Below are positions 19,286 to 28,581 of a DNA stretch of 64,000 bases, one piece after another. Source of the stretch: FW021-bin31 sp964647485 (GTDB lineage: Bacteria > Bacteroidota > Bacteroidia > Chitinophagales > Chitinophagaceae). The translations under genes were made by a program, and so were the position numbers. A model generated the notes under the pieces. It worked only from the letters and a program-made list of their open reading frames with translations. It was not told where the DNA came from and did no database searches. The stretch covers positions 62,001-126,000 of the forward strand of contig CAZYHV010000001.1 in the NCBI GenBank assembly GCA_964647485.1. Direction: 5' to 3'. Every line of letters starts with the position of its first letter. The first letter of the stretch is position 1.

Positions 19286-19373
19286 ATTAATGAGGTTGAC
19301 CAAAGATTATTCTTACTCTTTATTCTTTTCTAGAAACTAACATTAATGATAAAATTTTGTTCTCTTCATTAAT
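19286..19373. promoter_or_regulatory. Repeated ATTAATGA elements, possible ArsR operator
   Basis: ATTAATGA occurs at 19286-19293 and 19342-19349, and in inverted form (TCATTAAT) at 19366-19373. The last two form an inverted repeat with a 16-base spacer. All lie in the 240-base spacer between the divergent regulator gene and the FGE gene. Confidence 0.35.
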
Positions 19374-19488
19374 AGAATATTCTTTTCTTTATGAGCATTT
19401 TAACCTATCATAATAATCTCCCATTTTCTCCTTTGGGTCTAAAATGTTAACATTTTCCCTAAAGAAGAACCATTTCATTCTAAAATTG

Positions 19489-19496
19489 TATTTTTG
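19489..19496 (+). promoter_or_regulatory. -7 box of the FGE gene
   Basis: TATTTTTG matches TAnnTTTG and ends 8 bases before the ATG at 19505, which would give an almost leaderless transcript. It also argues against the GTG at 19496, which is part of the box. Confidence 0.45.
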
Positions 19497-19504
19497 TGCT
19501 ATTC

Positions 19505-20659
19505 ATGAATTTTTTCAATCACCATATTGCTATTACCATTGTTTTAGCCGGTCTTTTCTTTTCATCTTGTCAATCTCATCAAAAAAAGGCAACACAAGAA
19601 AAGACAACAGCCTCCGAGGTTGACAGTTCAGAATACTGCAGCCCGACCTCAAAAGCTGCGTTCTTTCAAAGCGGCTCCCAACAAAGAGAAGGAGATAGTG
19701 CTTTTAGCCAAACCAATGACAGTATTTCTCATCAAGATATGGTATTTATCAAAGGAGGTACCTTCATGATGGGAGCATCAGATGGCGAAGGACGTCCTGA
19801 TGAGTATCCTGCGCATCAAGTGAAAGTCAAAGGATTTTGGATAGACAAACATCAGGTGACCAATAAACAATTCAGGGGCTTCGTAAAGGCTACAGGATAT
19901 GTTACCGTAGCTGAACGAAAACCGGATTGGGAAGAAATGAAAAAACAATTACCTCCCGGTACTCCCAAACCACCGGATAGTATTTTAGTACCCGGAGCTT
20001 TGGTTTTCTCCCCTCCCCACCATGCTGTACCTTTAAATAATCCGTCTCGGTGGTGGAAATGGGTTCCGGGCGCAAACTGGCGTCATCCAAAAGGTCCTAA
20101 TAGCAATATCAAAGGTAAAGATAACTATCCTGTAGTCCAGGTCTCCTGGGAAGATGCAGAAGCCTATGCCAAATGGGCAGGAAAAAGACTCCCTACTGAA
20201 GCCGAATGGGAATTTGCCGCCAGAGGCGGTCTGAAAGAAAAAAAATATCCATGGGGAAATGAAAATCCCGAAAAAGGACAACCGAAAGCCAATACCTGGC
20301 AAGGCCATTTCCCTAATCAAAACTCTGACTGGGATCAATTTAAATCCCTGGCTCCGGTCGAATCTTTTGCTCCAAATGGTTATGGTCTTTACGATATGGC
20401 CGGCAATGTATGGGAATGGTGCAGCGATTGGTACAGTGCAACCTATTATAAAACGCTATCTGGGAAAACAACTATTAATCCGCAAGGGGCCAAAAAGAAA
20501 AAAACAGGATCTTCCGGCATGCCGATGAAAGCTATTCGTGGAGGATCTTTCATGTGTAACAAATCCTATTGTAAAGGCTATAGAGTCACTTCCCGAATGA
20601 TGAGCTCTCCGGATTCAGGATTAGAAAACTTAGGCTTCCGTTGCGTTGCATCCCGATAA
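19505..20659 (+). CDS. Formylglycine-generating enzyme family lipoprotein
   Basis: The 384-residue protein belongs to the SUMF1/FGE family, which oxidises a cysteine of sulfatases to formylglycine. A lipoprotein signal (LAGLFFSSC, lipid Cys22) places it in the cell envelope. The family core runs from MVFIKGGTFMMGASDGEG (79-96) through RLPTEAEWEFAARGG and MAGNVWEW to RGGSFMCNKSYCKGYR. Both copper-binding catalytic cysteines of true FGEs are present (Cys351 and Cys356), and the end NLGFRC is standard. Many bacterial family members lack this pair, so this one is likely active and oxygen-dependent. No sulfatase lies in the window. The ATG at 19505 is preferred to the GTG at 19496 because it gives a proper signal peptide. 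Confidence 0.9.
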   Translation: MNFFNHHIAITIVLAGLFFSSCQSHQKKATQEKTTASEVDSSEYCSPTSKAAFFQSGSQQREGDSAFSQTNDSISHQDMVFIKGGTFMMGASDGEGRPDEYPAHQVKVKGFWIDKHQVTNKQFRGFVKATGYVTVAERKPDWEEMKKQLPPGTPKPPDSILVPGALVFSPPHHAVPLNNPSRWWKWVPGANWRHPKGPNSNIKGKDNYPVVQVSWEDAEAYAKWAGKRLPTEAEWEFAARGGLKEKKYPWGNENPEKGQPKANTWQGHFPNQNSDWDQFKSLAPVESFAPNGYGLYDMAGNVWEWCSDWYSATYYKTLSGKTTINPQGAKKKKTGSSGMPMKAIRGGSFMCNKSYCKGYRVTSRMMSSPDSGLENLGFRCVASR

Positions 20660-20698
20660 TCCAACCTATTTAAGAAGCATATGGCAGCTAGCAACTGT

Positions 20699-22033
20699 TT
20701 ATTTTTCGGGAAGAACAAACAAATATTTATTGCCGGTTCTTTCTGTATGGGTACCATCTCCCATGCTCCCAAATATTTTGTGTCCCACATATCCATATCC
20801 TGCTCTGTTTTTTATCAAAACGAAGGTGGTATGTCCGCCTGTTTCTACCGCTTTAACAACTGCATCCTCATTTAATTCCCCGGGCATCAATATAGGATTG
20901 TACGCTTTATTTTTCAATTTCCCGCCAATCATATCCCGATGGTTCCACCCCCAGGCATATAATTTTCCATCTTCCGTCAAGATATTTATAGCCGGAAATC
21001 CGCTACCATCATGTTCATTAGGAGATATCCAAGCAACATTTGTAAAAGGTTTTCCCGATTTTTCACCTAAAGAATCGGGTTTCAGCGGCTGTTGCCAAAA
21101 TCGTTGTTCAAAAGTATTCCATACCCCTAATTGTTTCTTTGAGTTGTAGCCCAGGCTGTAGAGTTTCCCATCTGTGGTCAGCAAATAATACGAAGGCATC
21201 AAATTATCAGCAGTCATACCAATCATTTTTGGATGTACTCCTTCAGGTAGAAACATCCGAGTAGCAAAAAAGAGATTACTAGACCTTCCTCCATTACCTA
21301 AAAAAGTATTGCCTCCCCATGTATATATTTCCCCTGATGCTGTCAGAGCCATCAATGTAAAGGGCGTTCCTCTAATAGCCACCACCTTTTTCAATGCTTT
21401 TTCAGGAGCAACACAAACCCGAACCCATTGATTAGGTCTATTTTTATTAATTCCATTTCCACCTTTTCTACCGATTCCCGAAAGCAGCCATGCTTCTCCG
21501 TCATTCGTAACAATTGCTAATGTTAAATAAGTGCCAAAAAACATTTTTATATCCTCCGGTTGTACAGATGCCGGAAGACCATTTTTTTGCCCGTCAACAG
21601 TCACCGCAGAAAAACGAGAATCTTTTTTAATTGATTTGCTTACTAAATTTCCTTTTTCTCCCCATACATAGACCCCTTTAGTGGTTAACAAGGCGTATTG
21701 CCCACTATGAATTCCTCTACTCCCGGCAGCCATTTTTAAGGGAGTTCCTTCATAATTAAAACCATTCTCAGGAGTAATTTTGGTCGGTAACAATATATTT
21801 TCACCATTTTTAGGAGACATATTTTCGCCCCAACCATAAATCGCACTATCCGCCCCCCATATCAGCGTAGCATGGAAATTAGAAATTATACTATCATACT
21901 TCACAAAACCATGGGATGGATCATTCAGATAACATTCATGAAAGCGTTTATCTTCTTTATGTTCCTGAGCATAGATCTTTCCTCCTATTCCCTCCAAGAA
22001 AATGATTAAAAGGATGTAAATATGAATCCTCAT
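20699..22033 (-). CDS. Secreted RCC1-repeat beta-propeller protein
   Basis: A 444-residue protein with an N-terminal signal peptide (hydrophobic stretch, then GGKIYAQEH). It contains about six or seven repeats of the RCC1/ATS1 type, each with a conserved W/YGxN-like end: IYGWGENM, VYVWGEKG, IYTWGGNTFLGNGG, LYSLGYNSKKQLG, LYAWGWNHRDMIGG and GYVGHKIFGSMGDGT. This makes one beta-propeller. Bacterial RCC1-like proteins have no common function, and no catalytic signature is visible. The gene ends 39 bases from the FGE stop (convergent). Spacing of the repeats and several WL/SG variants suggest a partly diverged propeller. Confidence 0.75.
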   Translation of the reverse strand: MRIHIYILLIIFLEGIGGKIYAQEHKEDKRFHECYLNDPSHGFVKYDSIISNFHATLIWGADSAIYGWGENMSPKNGENILLPTKITPENGFNYEGTPLKMAAGSRGIHSGQYALLTTKGVYVWGEKGNLVSKSIKKDSRFSAVTVDGQKNGLPASVQPEDIKMFFGTYLTLAIVTNDGEAWLLSGIGRKGGNGINKNRPNQWVRVCVAPEKALKKVVAIRGTPFTLMALTASGEIYTWGGNTFLGNGGRSSNLFFATRMFLPEGVHPKMIGMTADNLMPSYYLLTTDGKLYSLGYNSKKQLGVWNTFEQRFWQQPLKPDSLGEKSGKPFTNVAWISPNEHDGSGFPAINILTEDGKLYAWGWNHRDMIGGKLKNKAYNPILMPGELNEDAVVKAVETGGHTTFVLIKNRAGYGYVGHKIFGSMGDGTHTERTGNKYLFVLPEK

Positions 22034-22208
22034 TCTATGAAATTATTTCCTTAAAGATACAATAATATATAAAATTTACTTCAATTGAAAAGAAAGAAAA
22101 ATGAGGGAACAGAATAAGCATAGTTTAAATTTTATTATCTTGCCACTTTTTCAAGAGTAAATAAGAGCATTCACTTCAATTAGGAATTTAAACTGTTTAT
22201 ATACACGT

Positions 22209-22853
22209 ATGCTCACGTCATTTTTTGCAGGTTTAGGATTAGGTTTATTTGTTTCGCTCTCAGTGGGACCTGTTATTTTTATGATTATAAAATACAGTAT
22301 CAATGATGGATTCAAAGCCGGTTTGAGTTTTGTTACCGGAGTATCTGTCAGTGACATCATGTATGTTATTTTGGGCAATATGGCGACCTCCTTTATTTAT
22401 GAATTAGATTCCTTACGAAAGATTATTGGTATAGCCGGGGGAATCGTTCTAATTATTATCGGGATATATGGATTATTTTTCAAAAATATTAAGTTGAATT
22501 CGGGAGAGGAAGACAGAAAAGATGAAATCAAAGCCAATAAGGGGCATTTTTTAAAAATATGGCTTTCCGGTTTTCTCATGAATACCCTTAATCCGGGTGT
22601 CATCATTTTGTGGCTGGGTATATGTACCGCAAATAGCGCATTGGCTGCCAATCATCGTATCGTTCTTTTTGTTACTGCCTTGGTTTTTATTCTGACTGCA
22701 GATATTACAAAAGTGTTTTTTGCCGATAAGATCAGACATAAACTTACATTAAAAACCGTTTTTTGGCTGAATAGAATCGCTTCTATAAGCATGCTCGTTT
22801 TCGGTTCACTACTCATCTATGCCGTTCTTTTTCAGGTAGATAAATTGATTTAA
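22209..22853 (+). CDS. LysE/RhtB-family amino-acid exporter
   Basis: This 214-residue inner-membrane protein has six predicted membrane segments and LysE-family features: SLSVGPVIFMIIKYSINDGFKAGLS near the N-terminus, then GVSVSDIMYVILG, and NTLNPGVIILWLG in the fourth helix. The family exports amino acids such as lysine, homoserine or threonine. The substrate cannot be told. It stands alone and ends 3 bases before the convergent stop of the T9SS cargo gene, so the two transcripts must overlap at their ends. Confidence 0.88.
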   Translation: MLTSFFAGLGLGLFVSLSVGPVIFMIIKYSINDGFKAGLSFVTGVSVSDIMYVILGNMATSFIYELDSLRKIIGIAGGIVLIIIGIYGLFFKNIKLNSGEEDRKDEIKANKGHFLKIWLSGFLMNTLNPGVIILWLGICTANSALAANHRIVLFVTALVFILTADITKVFFADKIRHKLTLKTVFWLNRIASISMLVFGSLLIYAVLFQVDKLI

Positions 22854-22856
22854 TTT

Positions 22857-24896
22857 TTATTGAATCAATAAAGAAGTTCCTTTTCTGGATACCTTTTCCC
22901 CGGTTCTGGAATTAATAAAACGAAGGGTCCAAATGTACGCCCCCTGGGGTTGTTTTTTCCCTTTATAAGTACCATCCCATCCTTTAGTCCAATCTCTAGT
23001 CCGGAAGATTTGTTGCCCATATCTATTATAGACTTTAAAAATTAGTTCCTTAGCTACATATGCATTTAAAGGAGAGAGCCTATCATTTTCTCCATCTCCA
23101 TTAGGTGTAAAAGCAGAGGGTACATAGACTTCACAAGTATTGATAACTTTTATGATCTTCGCAGCAGTATCGCGGCAATTTTTGCTATTGGCAACAATCA
23201 ATTGAACAGGATATTCCTGAGTAAAGCGCGTAGTTGGGAATTGAAAGGTTTCGGGATTTTTTCTGTAAGAAGTACGTCCTCTTCCATAATTCCAATGCCA
23301 CCGAATAATATCATTTCCCCGGCTTTCGTCTTCCAAAGTAACCGCGTCCTGTGGACAAACAAAAGCGGGAGACGAAAAATCAGCTTTTACATAATAATCC
23401 ATATCCGGTGTTATCGTTTTTTTTCTTTTATCTTCGCAAACTCCATTACTCACCTCCAATTGAAAAGTACGCTTTCGGAAAGAGGTATCTTGGTAACCAA
23501 TCTGAGTGTTCTTGCTGATCAAACCGGTATCCGTACTCCATCTCCAACTGTTAATTCCATTCCCTCCCGGATTACTCAATTGTACAACTGCTTCATTACA
23601 ACTATAATTGAAACCGGTATTTATTTTTGCACGCACCGTATCATAACTATCAAAAGTCAGATACTCTCCTGCACGAGAAGCAATATCACATTCGCTGATG
23701 ACCGTATTTCCATCGCTTCCTTTTTGTAAAATGAGTCGATAATGTCCTTCTCTATAAATAGGATCTTTGAATCGTATTTTAAAGGATCTACTTCCATTTT
23801 GTTCTTTATTCAGACTTTCCGCCCCCAAAATATCAACTGTTCCTCCGGTATTTGTATTGATTATTTTAAAATCAGAACCATCATCAGCTACCGAGTTGTT
23901 CTTAATTACATCTGCAAAGGTTACCCTCACTGCCTTAGGAGCACAACCAATATCAGCAATGCTGTCCATAGGAACAGGCTGGGGCGCATTATACGTAAAA
24001 TTCACAGAATCCCCTACTTGAATGGCAGCACCACAATTATCAAGCAGCGTATTTCCATCCTTTCCATTTTCAATCTTTAAATGGTAGCTTCCGGGACTTA
24101 ATCGTCCGGTTAAAATGAGCTTCAATTTCTTCATTCCAAATCCATCCATACACGCCGTGCTTTCTGCAGATTGAATCCCTATATTTGAATCCGTAATTAA
24201 AAAATCGCTTCCATCCAATGACAAAGAATTACATTTCATTTCCTTTGTCAGATAAACAATCATACTCTTTCCATTACAATTCATTTCTACCTTTTCGATA
24301 GCAGGAGTAGTGGTATCTGCAATCATAGCAGAGCCCCCTCCAAAAGATAAATCATAACCACTCTGTGAAGATCCTGAAAAATGACTCACCAATAATAAAT
24401 AGGTATGTCCTTTGATTAAAGTTGGACTTTTGCTAAAGAGAGGACGTCGTAGACCATTTCCTAAGGTAGCACAAACCATGGTAGATTTCGCAGTGGTAGT
24501 TGCACCTGTATTTCCTTTTTCGCCTGACCAATTTCCACCGACAACCAAAGAAGATTGAGTATATACGTCCTTTGGATCTTTCCCTGTAATGTCAAATAAT
24601 TCCCAATCATAATCATCCGTTGGATTATCCGGCTTGATCAAAAAAACAAGTTTCCCCCCTTTAAAACAAGTAAACTTATACCAAAAGGGACTTTCATCCT
24701 GATAACTTACTCGATCCGATACACAGGTGGGTACCGGAATAGTATTATTCACACAAGCGGGGACTTTCTTCTGATGAAAGACCGTTTTGGTACAAACCGG
24801 GAGTGCAGTCTCGGGGCTTTGTCCAGCTGTAGCACACTGTGCAAAGACTTGAGATGAACACAACAAAAAACTAATAAAGTATAAGATGAACTTCAT
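22857..24896 (-). CDS. T9SS type-B secreted protein with PKD and CHU_C domains
   Basis: A 679-residue exported protein. A signal peptide (FISFLLCSSQVFAQC) is followed by an N-terminal adhesion-like beta domain (to about 190), two similar 100-residue units with DGSDFLITDSNIGIQSAES and DGSDFKIINTNTGGTVDI, and a PKD-like unit (SRGNDIIRWHWNYGRG). The C-terminal gliding-motility-associated domain (CHU_C) starts at about 590 with VYVPSAFTPNGDGENDRL and contains FKVYNRYGQQIFRT and WDGTYKGKKQPQGAYIW. This C-terminal domain is the type-B signal for export by the type IX secretion system and surface attachment. The role may be adhesion or matrix binding; no enzyme domain is seen. Confidence 0.93.
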   Translation of the reverse strand: MKFILYFISFLLCSSQVFAQCATAGQSPETALPVCTKTVFHQKKVPACVNNTIPVPTCVSDRVSYQDESPFWYKFTCFKGGKLVFLIKPDNPTDDYDWELFDITGKDPKDVYTQSSLVVGGNWSGEKGNTGATTTAKSTMVCATLGNGLRRPLFSKSPTLIKGHTYLLLVSHFSGSSQSGYDLSFGGGSAMIADTTTPAIEKVEMNCNGKSMIVYLTKEMKCNSLSLDGSDFLITDSNIGIQSAESTACMDGFGMKKLKLILTGRLSPGSYHLKIENGKDGNTLLDNCGAAIQVGDSVNFTYNAPQPVPMDSIADIGCAPKAVRVTFADVIKNNSVADDGSDFKIINTNTGGTVDILGAESLNKEQNGSRSFKIRFKDPIYREGHYRLILQKGSDGNTVISECDIASRAGEYLTFDSYDTVRAKINTGFNYSCNEAVVQLSNPGGNGINSWRWSTDTGLISKNTQIGYQDTSFRKRTFQLEVSNGVCEDKRKKTITPDMDYYVKADFSSPAFVCPQDAVTLEDESRGNDIIRWHWNYGRGRTSYRKNPETFQFPTTRFTQEYPVQLIVANSKNCRDTAAKIIKVINTCEVYVPSAFTPNGDGENDRLSPLNAYVAKELIFKVYNRYGQQIFRTRDWTKGWDGTYKGKKQPQGAYIWTLRFINSRTGEKVSRKGTSLLIQ

Positions 24897-25032
24897 AAAA
24901 ATTTATCCCGACATTTTTACCCAATCATTTCTGTCCTTAAAGCTACAAATTTTACATTTATTCTCCACTTTAAATAAAATAAGCCTTCTAAGAACACTTC
25001 ATTATAGGAATAAACAGCTAATTTTGCAACAC

Positions 25033-25210
25033 ATTTGGTTTTCCTGTTTTTTTAGAGATCAGGAAACGAAAAGGGAATCCGGTGTAATTCCGGAGCTGAC
25101 CCGCAACTGTAAGTTCTATACACTTTCGCCTCATCCCCAAAGCCACTGTTCCGCATGATGCGGGATGGGAAGGCAAGGCCAAAGAGAACAAGCCAGAAGA
25201 CCTGCCAATG
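25033..25210 (+). ncRNA. Cobalamin riboswitch
   Basis: The leader contains the core of a B12-sensing RNA: GGGAATCCGGTG and CCGGAGCTGACCCGCAACTG, and the B12 box with AGCCAGAAGACCTGCC at about 25191-25206. A variable peripheral stem (CCGCATGATGCGGG) lies between them. It precedes the BtuB-like receptor gene by about 110 bases. On binding adenosylcobalamin or related forms it should switch off the downstream genes. After it a stem GAGATGG / CCATCTC (25248-25277) may act as part of the expression platform. Confidence 0.95.
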
Positions 25211-25247
25211 TAATTTTTCATCCAATGGCTTTCGAGGATTGAAGCCG

Positions 25248-25277
25248 GAGATGGCAATTCCGTATGCTTTCCATCTC
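25248..25277 (+). promoter_or_regulatory. Possible expression-platform stem of the riboswitch
   Basis: GAGATGG (25248-25254) pairs with CCATCTC (25271-25277), followed by TTTGTTCC. It lies between the B12 box and the start of the receptor gene. The U run is short, so it may hide the start region rather than terminate. Confidence 0.35.
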
Positions 25278-25321
25278 TTTGTTCCTCAAAATCCAATGGA
25301 TTAACTATTAAAACCGGTATT

Positions 25322-27364
25322 TTGAAAAGATTTTGGATACTTTTTTTGTTCTTCTTTGGGTTTGATCTTTCGGTTGCTTTGGCTCATCCGATAGGAAAAG
25401 ATTCGCTATCTTTTCAATCCAAAAAAGATACGCTTTTACCGGTACAAAATCTGAAAGAAGTTGTAATTCAATCTCTTTCTATTCAAAAAAAAGACATCCA
25501 TTCCCCTACTCCTGTTCAGACTATCAACCAACAAGACCTTCAACGAATGAACAGCCTTTCAGTGGCAGATGCCGTCCGCTTTTTCTCCGGTATCCAATTG
25601 AAAGATTATGGAGGAATAGGAGGATTAAAGACTTTGAATGTCAGGAGTATGGGAACGCACCATACAACAGTATTCTATGATGGAATGCCTCTGGGAAATG
25701 CGCAAAACGGACAAGTAGATTTAGGAAAACTCTCTATCCATAACTTGGAAGAAATAAAACTGTACAATACGCAGAGCAATGATATTTTTCAACCTGCAAA
25801 AGCCTTCGCCTCCGGAGCTACTTTATATCTGACTTCCGGAAGACCCAACTTTTCAGAGAAAAAAAACACTCACCTACAATTCGGTTTTAAAACAGGGAGT
25901 TTTGGTCTTGTCAATCCGAATATAGAATGGGAGCAAAAGATATCCCCTCATTTAAGTAGCCGGATATCTGTTGATTATCAACATGCCAACGGAAGATATC
26001 CTTTTCATTTTAAACATAACAACTACGACACGACTGCCATTCGACAAAATGCAGATATCACCGCTTGGAGATTGAATGCAGGATTGTATGGCACTTTTTC
26101 TGACAGTAGCCAATGGAGCATACAAGCCTATCATTATCAATCAGAAAGAGGTTTACCCGGCGCAACAGTAGCCAATCATTTTAATCATTATCAACGACTT
26201 TGGAATACCGACCAATTTATTCAAGCACAATGGGAAAAAAAGATATCCAAAAGATACACTTTCAAGGCAAATACTAAATATACAAAGCAAAAAACCAAAT
26301 ATCTCGATCCTTTTTATCCTAACAATGCCGGTCGGTTAGAAAATCATTACAAAGAAAAAGATTTCTACGCCTCTTTAGCGAATCAGCTAAAATGGACTTC
26401 CTTTTTCGATATGGATATTTCTATAGATTATCATTGGGATCATTTGCAATCAGATATCTATCATTTCTCCTTCCCTACCCGACAAACAATCTTAGGAGCA
26501 ATCGCCGGGAAATTACACTTTCCTCATTGGATAGTAGAAGGTAGTTTACTGGAAACTTTTGTGCAAGATAGAGTGAGAATAAATAAAGGAAGGCAGAAAA
26601 AATCGGAACTCACTCCATCTCTATCTACCAGTTGGCAACCTTTTCATCAAATAGGATTGTGGCTCCGAGGATCTTATAAAAAGCTCTTTCGGATGCCTAC
26701 TTTTAATGACTTATATTACACGTTGGTAGGAAATATTTATCTAAAACCGGAATTTGTAACTCAATATAATGCCGGATTTACCTATCACAAATCTTTTGAG
26801 AGAGGAATTTGGAAATACATGGCTTTATCGGTAGATGGATACCACAACAGAGTTACCGATAAAATCATTGCTACTCCGGGAAGCAATCTTTTTCGGTGGA
26901 CCATGTCCAACTTCGGAAAAGTGGACATAAAGGGAGTAGATGTAACCTTAGATAATCAATTTTTCATTCGACAGCAGTTTCTTATAAAAATAGGACTCAA
27001 TTATACTTTCCAAAACTCATTGGATGTAACCTCTCAAGGTTTTCATTATAAAAATGAGATTCCTTATGCTCCTAAACACAGTGGTGCTGTTACCGCCTCC
27101 TTAGACTGGAAAAATTGGGGAATAAATTATAGCTTTATCTATACAGGCGAGAGATACAGTCAGCTCTCCAATTCTTATAAAGATTATATTCCGGCTTGGT
27201 ACACGCATGATGTGTCCTTAGAAAAGCAATGGAACTTAAAAAAGATATCATTGAAAGTCTTTGGCGAAATCAACAATATAGCTAATCAACATTACAACGT
27301 TATTAAAAACTTTCCAATGCCGGGACGTTCATTCCGGTTAGGATTTTCTATCCATTATTTATAA
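25322..27364 (+). CDS. btuB: TonB-dependent outer-membrane receptor, BtuB type (vitamin B12)
   Basis: A 680-residue TonB-dependent receptor: signal peptide (ending VALAHP), a TonB-box-like start near LKEVVIQS, the plug domain (PTPVQTINQQDLQRMNSLSVADAVRFFSGIQLKDYGGIGG, split here as motifs DAVRF and LNVRSMGTHHTTVFYDGMPLGNAQ), and a barrel ending in the usual aromatic residue region. There is no ATG in frame near the start; a TTG at 25322 gives a correct signal peptide. The cobalamin riboswitch just upstream and the BtuG-like lipoprotein downstream show that it takes up cobalamin or related corrinoids. Confidence 0.92.
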   Translation: MKRFWILFLFFFGFDLSVALAHPIGKDSLSFQSKKDTLLPVQNLKEVVIQSLSIQKKDIHSPTPVQTINQQDLQRMNSLSVADAVRFFSGIQLKDYGGIGGLKTLNVRSMGTHHTTVFYDGMPLGNAQNGQVDLGKLSIHNLEEIKLYNTQSNDIFQPAKAFASGATLYLTSGRPNFSEKKNTHLQFGFKTGSFGLVNPNIEWEQKISPHLSSRISVDYQHANGRYPFHFKHNNYDTTAIRQNADITAWRLNAGLYGTFSDSSQWSIQAYHYQSERGLPGATVANHFNHYQRLWNTDQFIQAQWEKKISKRYTFKANTKYTKQKTKYLDPFYPNNAGRLENHYKEKDFYASLANQLKWTSFFDMDISIDYHWDHLQSDIYHFSFPTRQTILGAIAGKLHFPHWIVEGSLLETFVQDRVRINKGRQKKSELTPSLSTSWQPFHQIGLWLRGSYKKLFRMPTFNDLYYTLVGNIYLKPEFVTQYNAGFTYHKSFERGIWKYMALSVDGYHNRVTDKIIATPGSNLFRWTMSNFGKVDIKGVDVTLDNQFFIRQQFLIKIGLNYTFQNSLDVTSQGFHYKNEIPYAPKHSGAVTASLDWKNWGINYSFIYTGERYSQLSNSYKDYIPAWYTHDVSLEKQWNLKKISLKVFGEINNIANQHYNVIKNFPMPGRSFRLGFSIHYL

Positions 27365-27373
27365 ACCTCAAAC

Positions 27374-28483
27374 ATGATCAAACATTCAAATTTCAAAACC
27401 ATGAACCAAAAGAACCATCTCAGAGGATCCTTTTTTATTATCCTTCTTCTTATCTTAGGAATAACCTCTTGTAGAAGAAAGGATTCGATTAACCCGGACC
27501 ATCAAAAACCCGTTCAATCTACCGCCGGTTTTTATGTCCTGAATGAAGGCAGTTTCGGACAAAACAACACTTCCTTAGATTATTTTGATTTCGATACGGA
27601 CTCCATGTATTTAAATGTCTTCGACCAAGCAAACCCAAATTCAGAAGGGTTAGGAGACACGGGTAATGATTTAGGAATTTATGGAGGTAAATTGTATATC
27701 GTTGTCAATAACTCTAACAAAATCGTAGTAGCCAATGCGAAAAGCGTCAAGAAAATAAAGAAAATCGACTTATCTCGACCCAGGAATATTGAATTTTATA
27801 ACGGAAAAACCTATGTTACTTCCTCAGATGGATTTGTAGCAGTGATAGATACGGCATCCTTAAATATAGAAGATTCCATTACCGTCGGCAGTAGTCCGGA
27901 ACAGATGTCGATTGTTGGAAATAAACTTTATGTAGCTAATTCCGGAGGATTCAATTTTCCTAACTATGACAGCACACTTTCTGTAATCAATTTAAACACC
28001 AATAAAGAAATCGAAAAAATTACGGTAGGATTAAATCCCACTCAGGTTGTGAGCAACGAAAATGGCGACTTGTATGTCCTCACCATGGGCAATTACAACG
28101 ATATTGAACCCAATATTTACAGCATCGATACACAAGCAGATTCCGTATTCAAAGCACTCGATATAGCAGCGTCAAAGGCTGCCATACATAATAATAGGCT
28201 TTATTTATATCAATATGATTACGCTACCCAGAAAACCAATTTCACCCTTATCAATACAGAAACCAATGAAATAGTAAGTCATCATTTTATTGATGAAGAC
28301 ATCGAGCAAGAAATCGCGCAGCCTTATGGAATAGCCATTCAATCCAACGGGAATATTATCTTATCTGACGGAAAAGACAATGTAACCGATGGAAGTATCT
28401 ATTATTTTAATGCGGATGGAAATTTACAATGGACTACCCTTGCAGGAGTAAGTCCTTCCTGTTTTGCATTCTTGGTTGAGTAG
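27374..28483 (+). CDS. btuG: BtuG-like surface lipoprotein, YncE/DUF5074-type beta-propeller
   Basis: A 369-residue lipoprotein (lipobox ILGITSC near residue 33) with about seven beta-propeller blades; repeats such as GGKLYIVVNNSNKIVVAN, GKTYVTSSDGFVAVIDT and GNKLYVANSGGFNFPNY are visible. In Bacteroides, BtuG is a surface lipoprotein next to BtuB that captures B12 with very high affinity and passes it to BtuB. Position and fold support this role here. Nine bases separate it from the receptor stop, so both are under the riboswitch. A second ATG at 27401 (MNQKN) gives a shorter signal peptide and could be the real start. Confidence 0.85.
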   Translation: MIKHSNFKTMNQKNHLRGSFFIILLLILGITSCRRKDSINPDHQKPVQSTAGFYVLNEGSFGQNNTSLDYFDFDTDSMYLNVFDQANPNSEGLGDTGNDLGIYGGKLYIVVNNSNKIVVANAKSVKKIKKIDLSRPRNIEFYNGKTYVTSSDGFVAVIDTASLNIEDSITVGSSPEQMSIVGNKLYVANSGGFNFPNYDSTLSVINLNTNKEIEKITVGLNPTQVVSNENGDLYVLTMGNYNDIEPNIYSIDTQADSVFKALDIAASKAAIHNNRLYLYQYDYATQKTNFTLINTETNEIVSHHFIDEDIEQEIAQPYGIAIQSNGNIILSDGKDNVTDGSIYYFNADGNLQWTTLAGVSPSCFAFLVE

Positions 28484-28581
28484 ATAGGGACTTGCTTAAT
28501 AACCCGTTTTGTTTGATCTCAAAGGGAATGCAAATCATTATGTTCTAATTTTAAAGAACTTTCATCTCGTGAAAGCGATTA

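Noticed and set aside
20646..21149. 167-codon plus-strand frame over the RCC1-like gene
   Set aside because: It is antisense to a gene with clear repeats and signal peptide, and its translation is low-complexity.
22151..22378. 75-codon minus-strand frame over the LysE start
   Set aside because: Shadow of the LysE gene; no start signal and no family features.
24886..25296. Two open frames of about 90 codons (both strands) over the cobalamin riboswitch
   Set aside because: They overlap a well-supported structured RNA and have no recognisable protein features.
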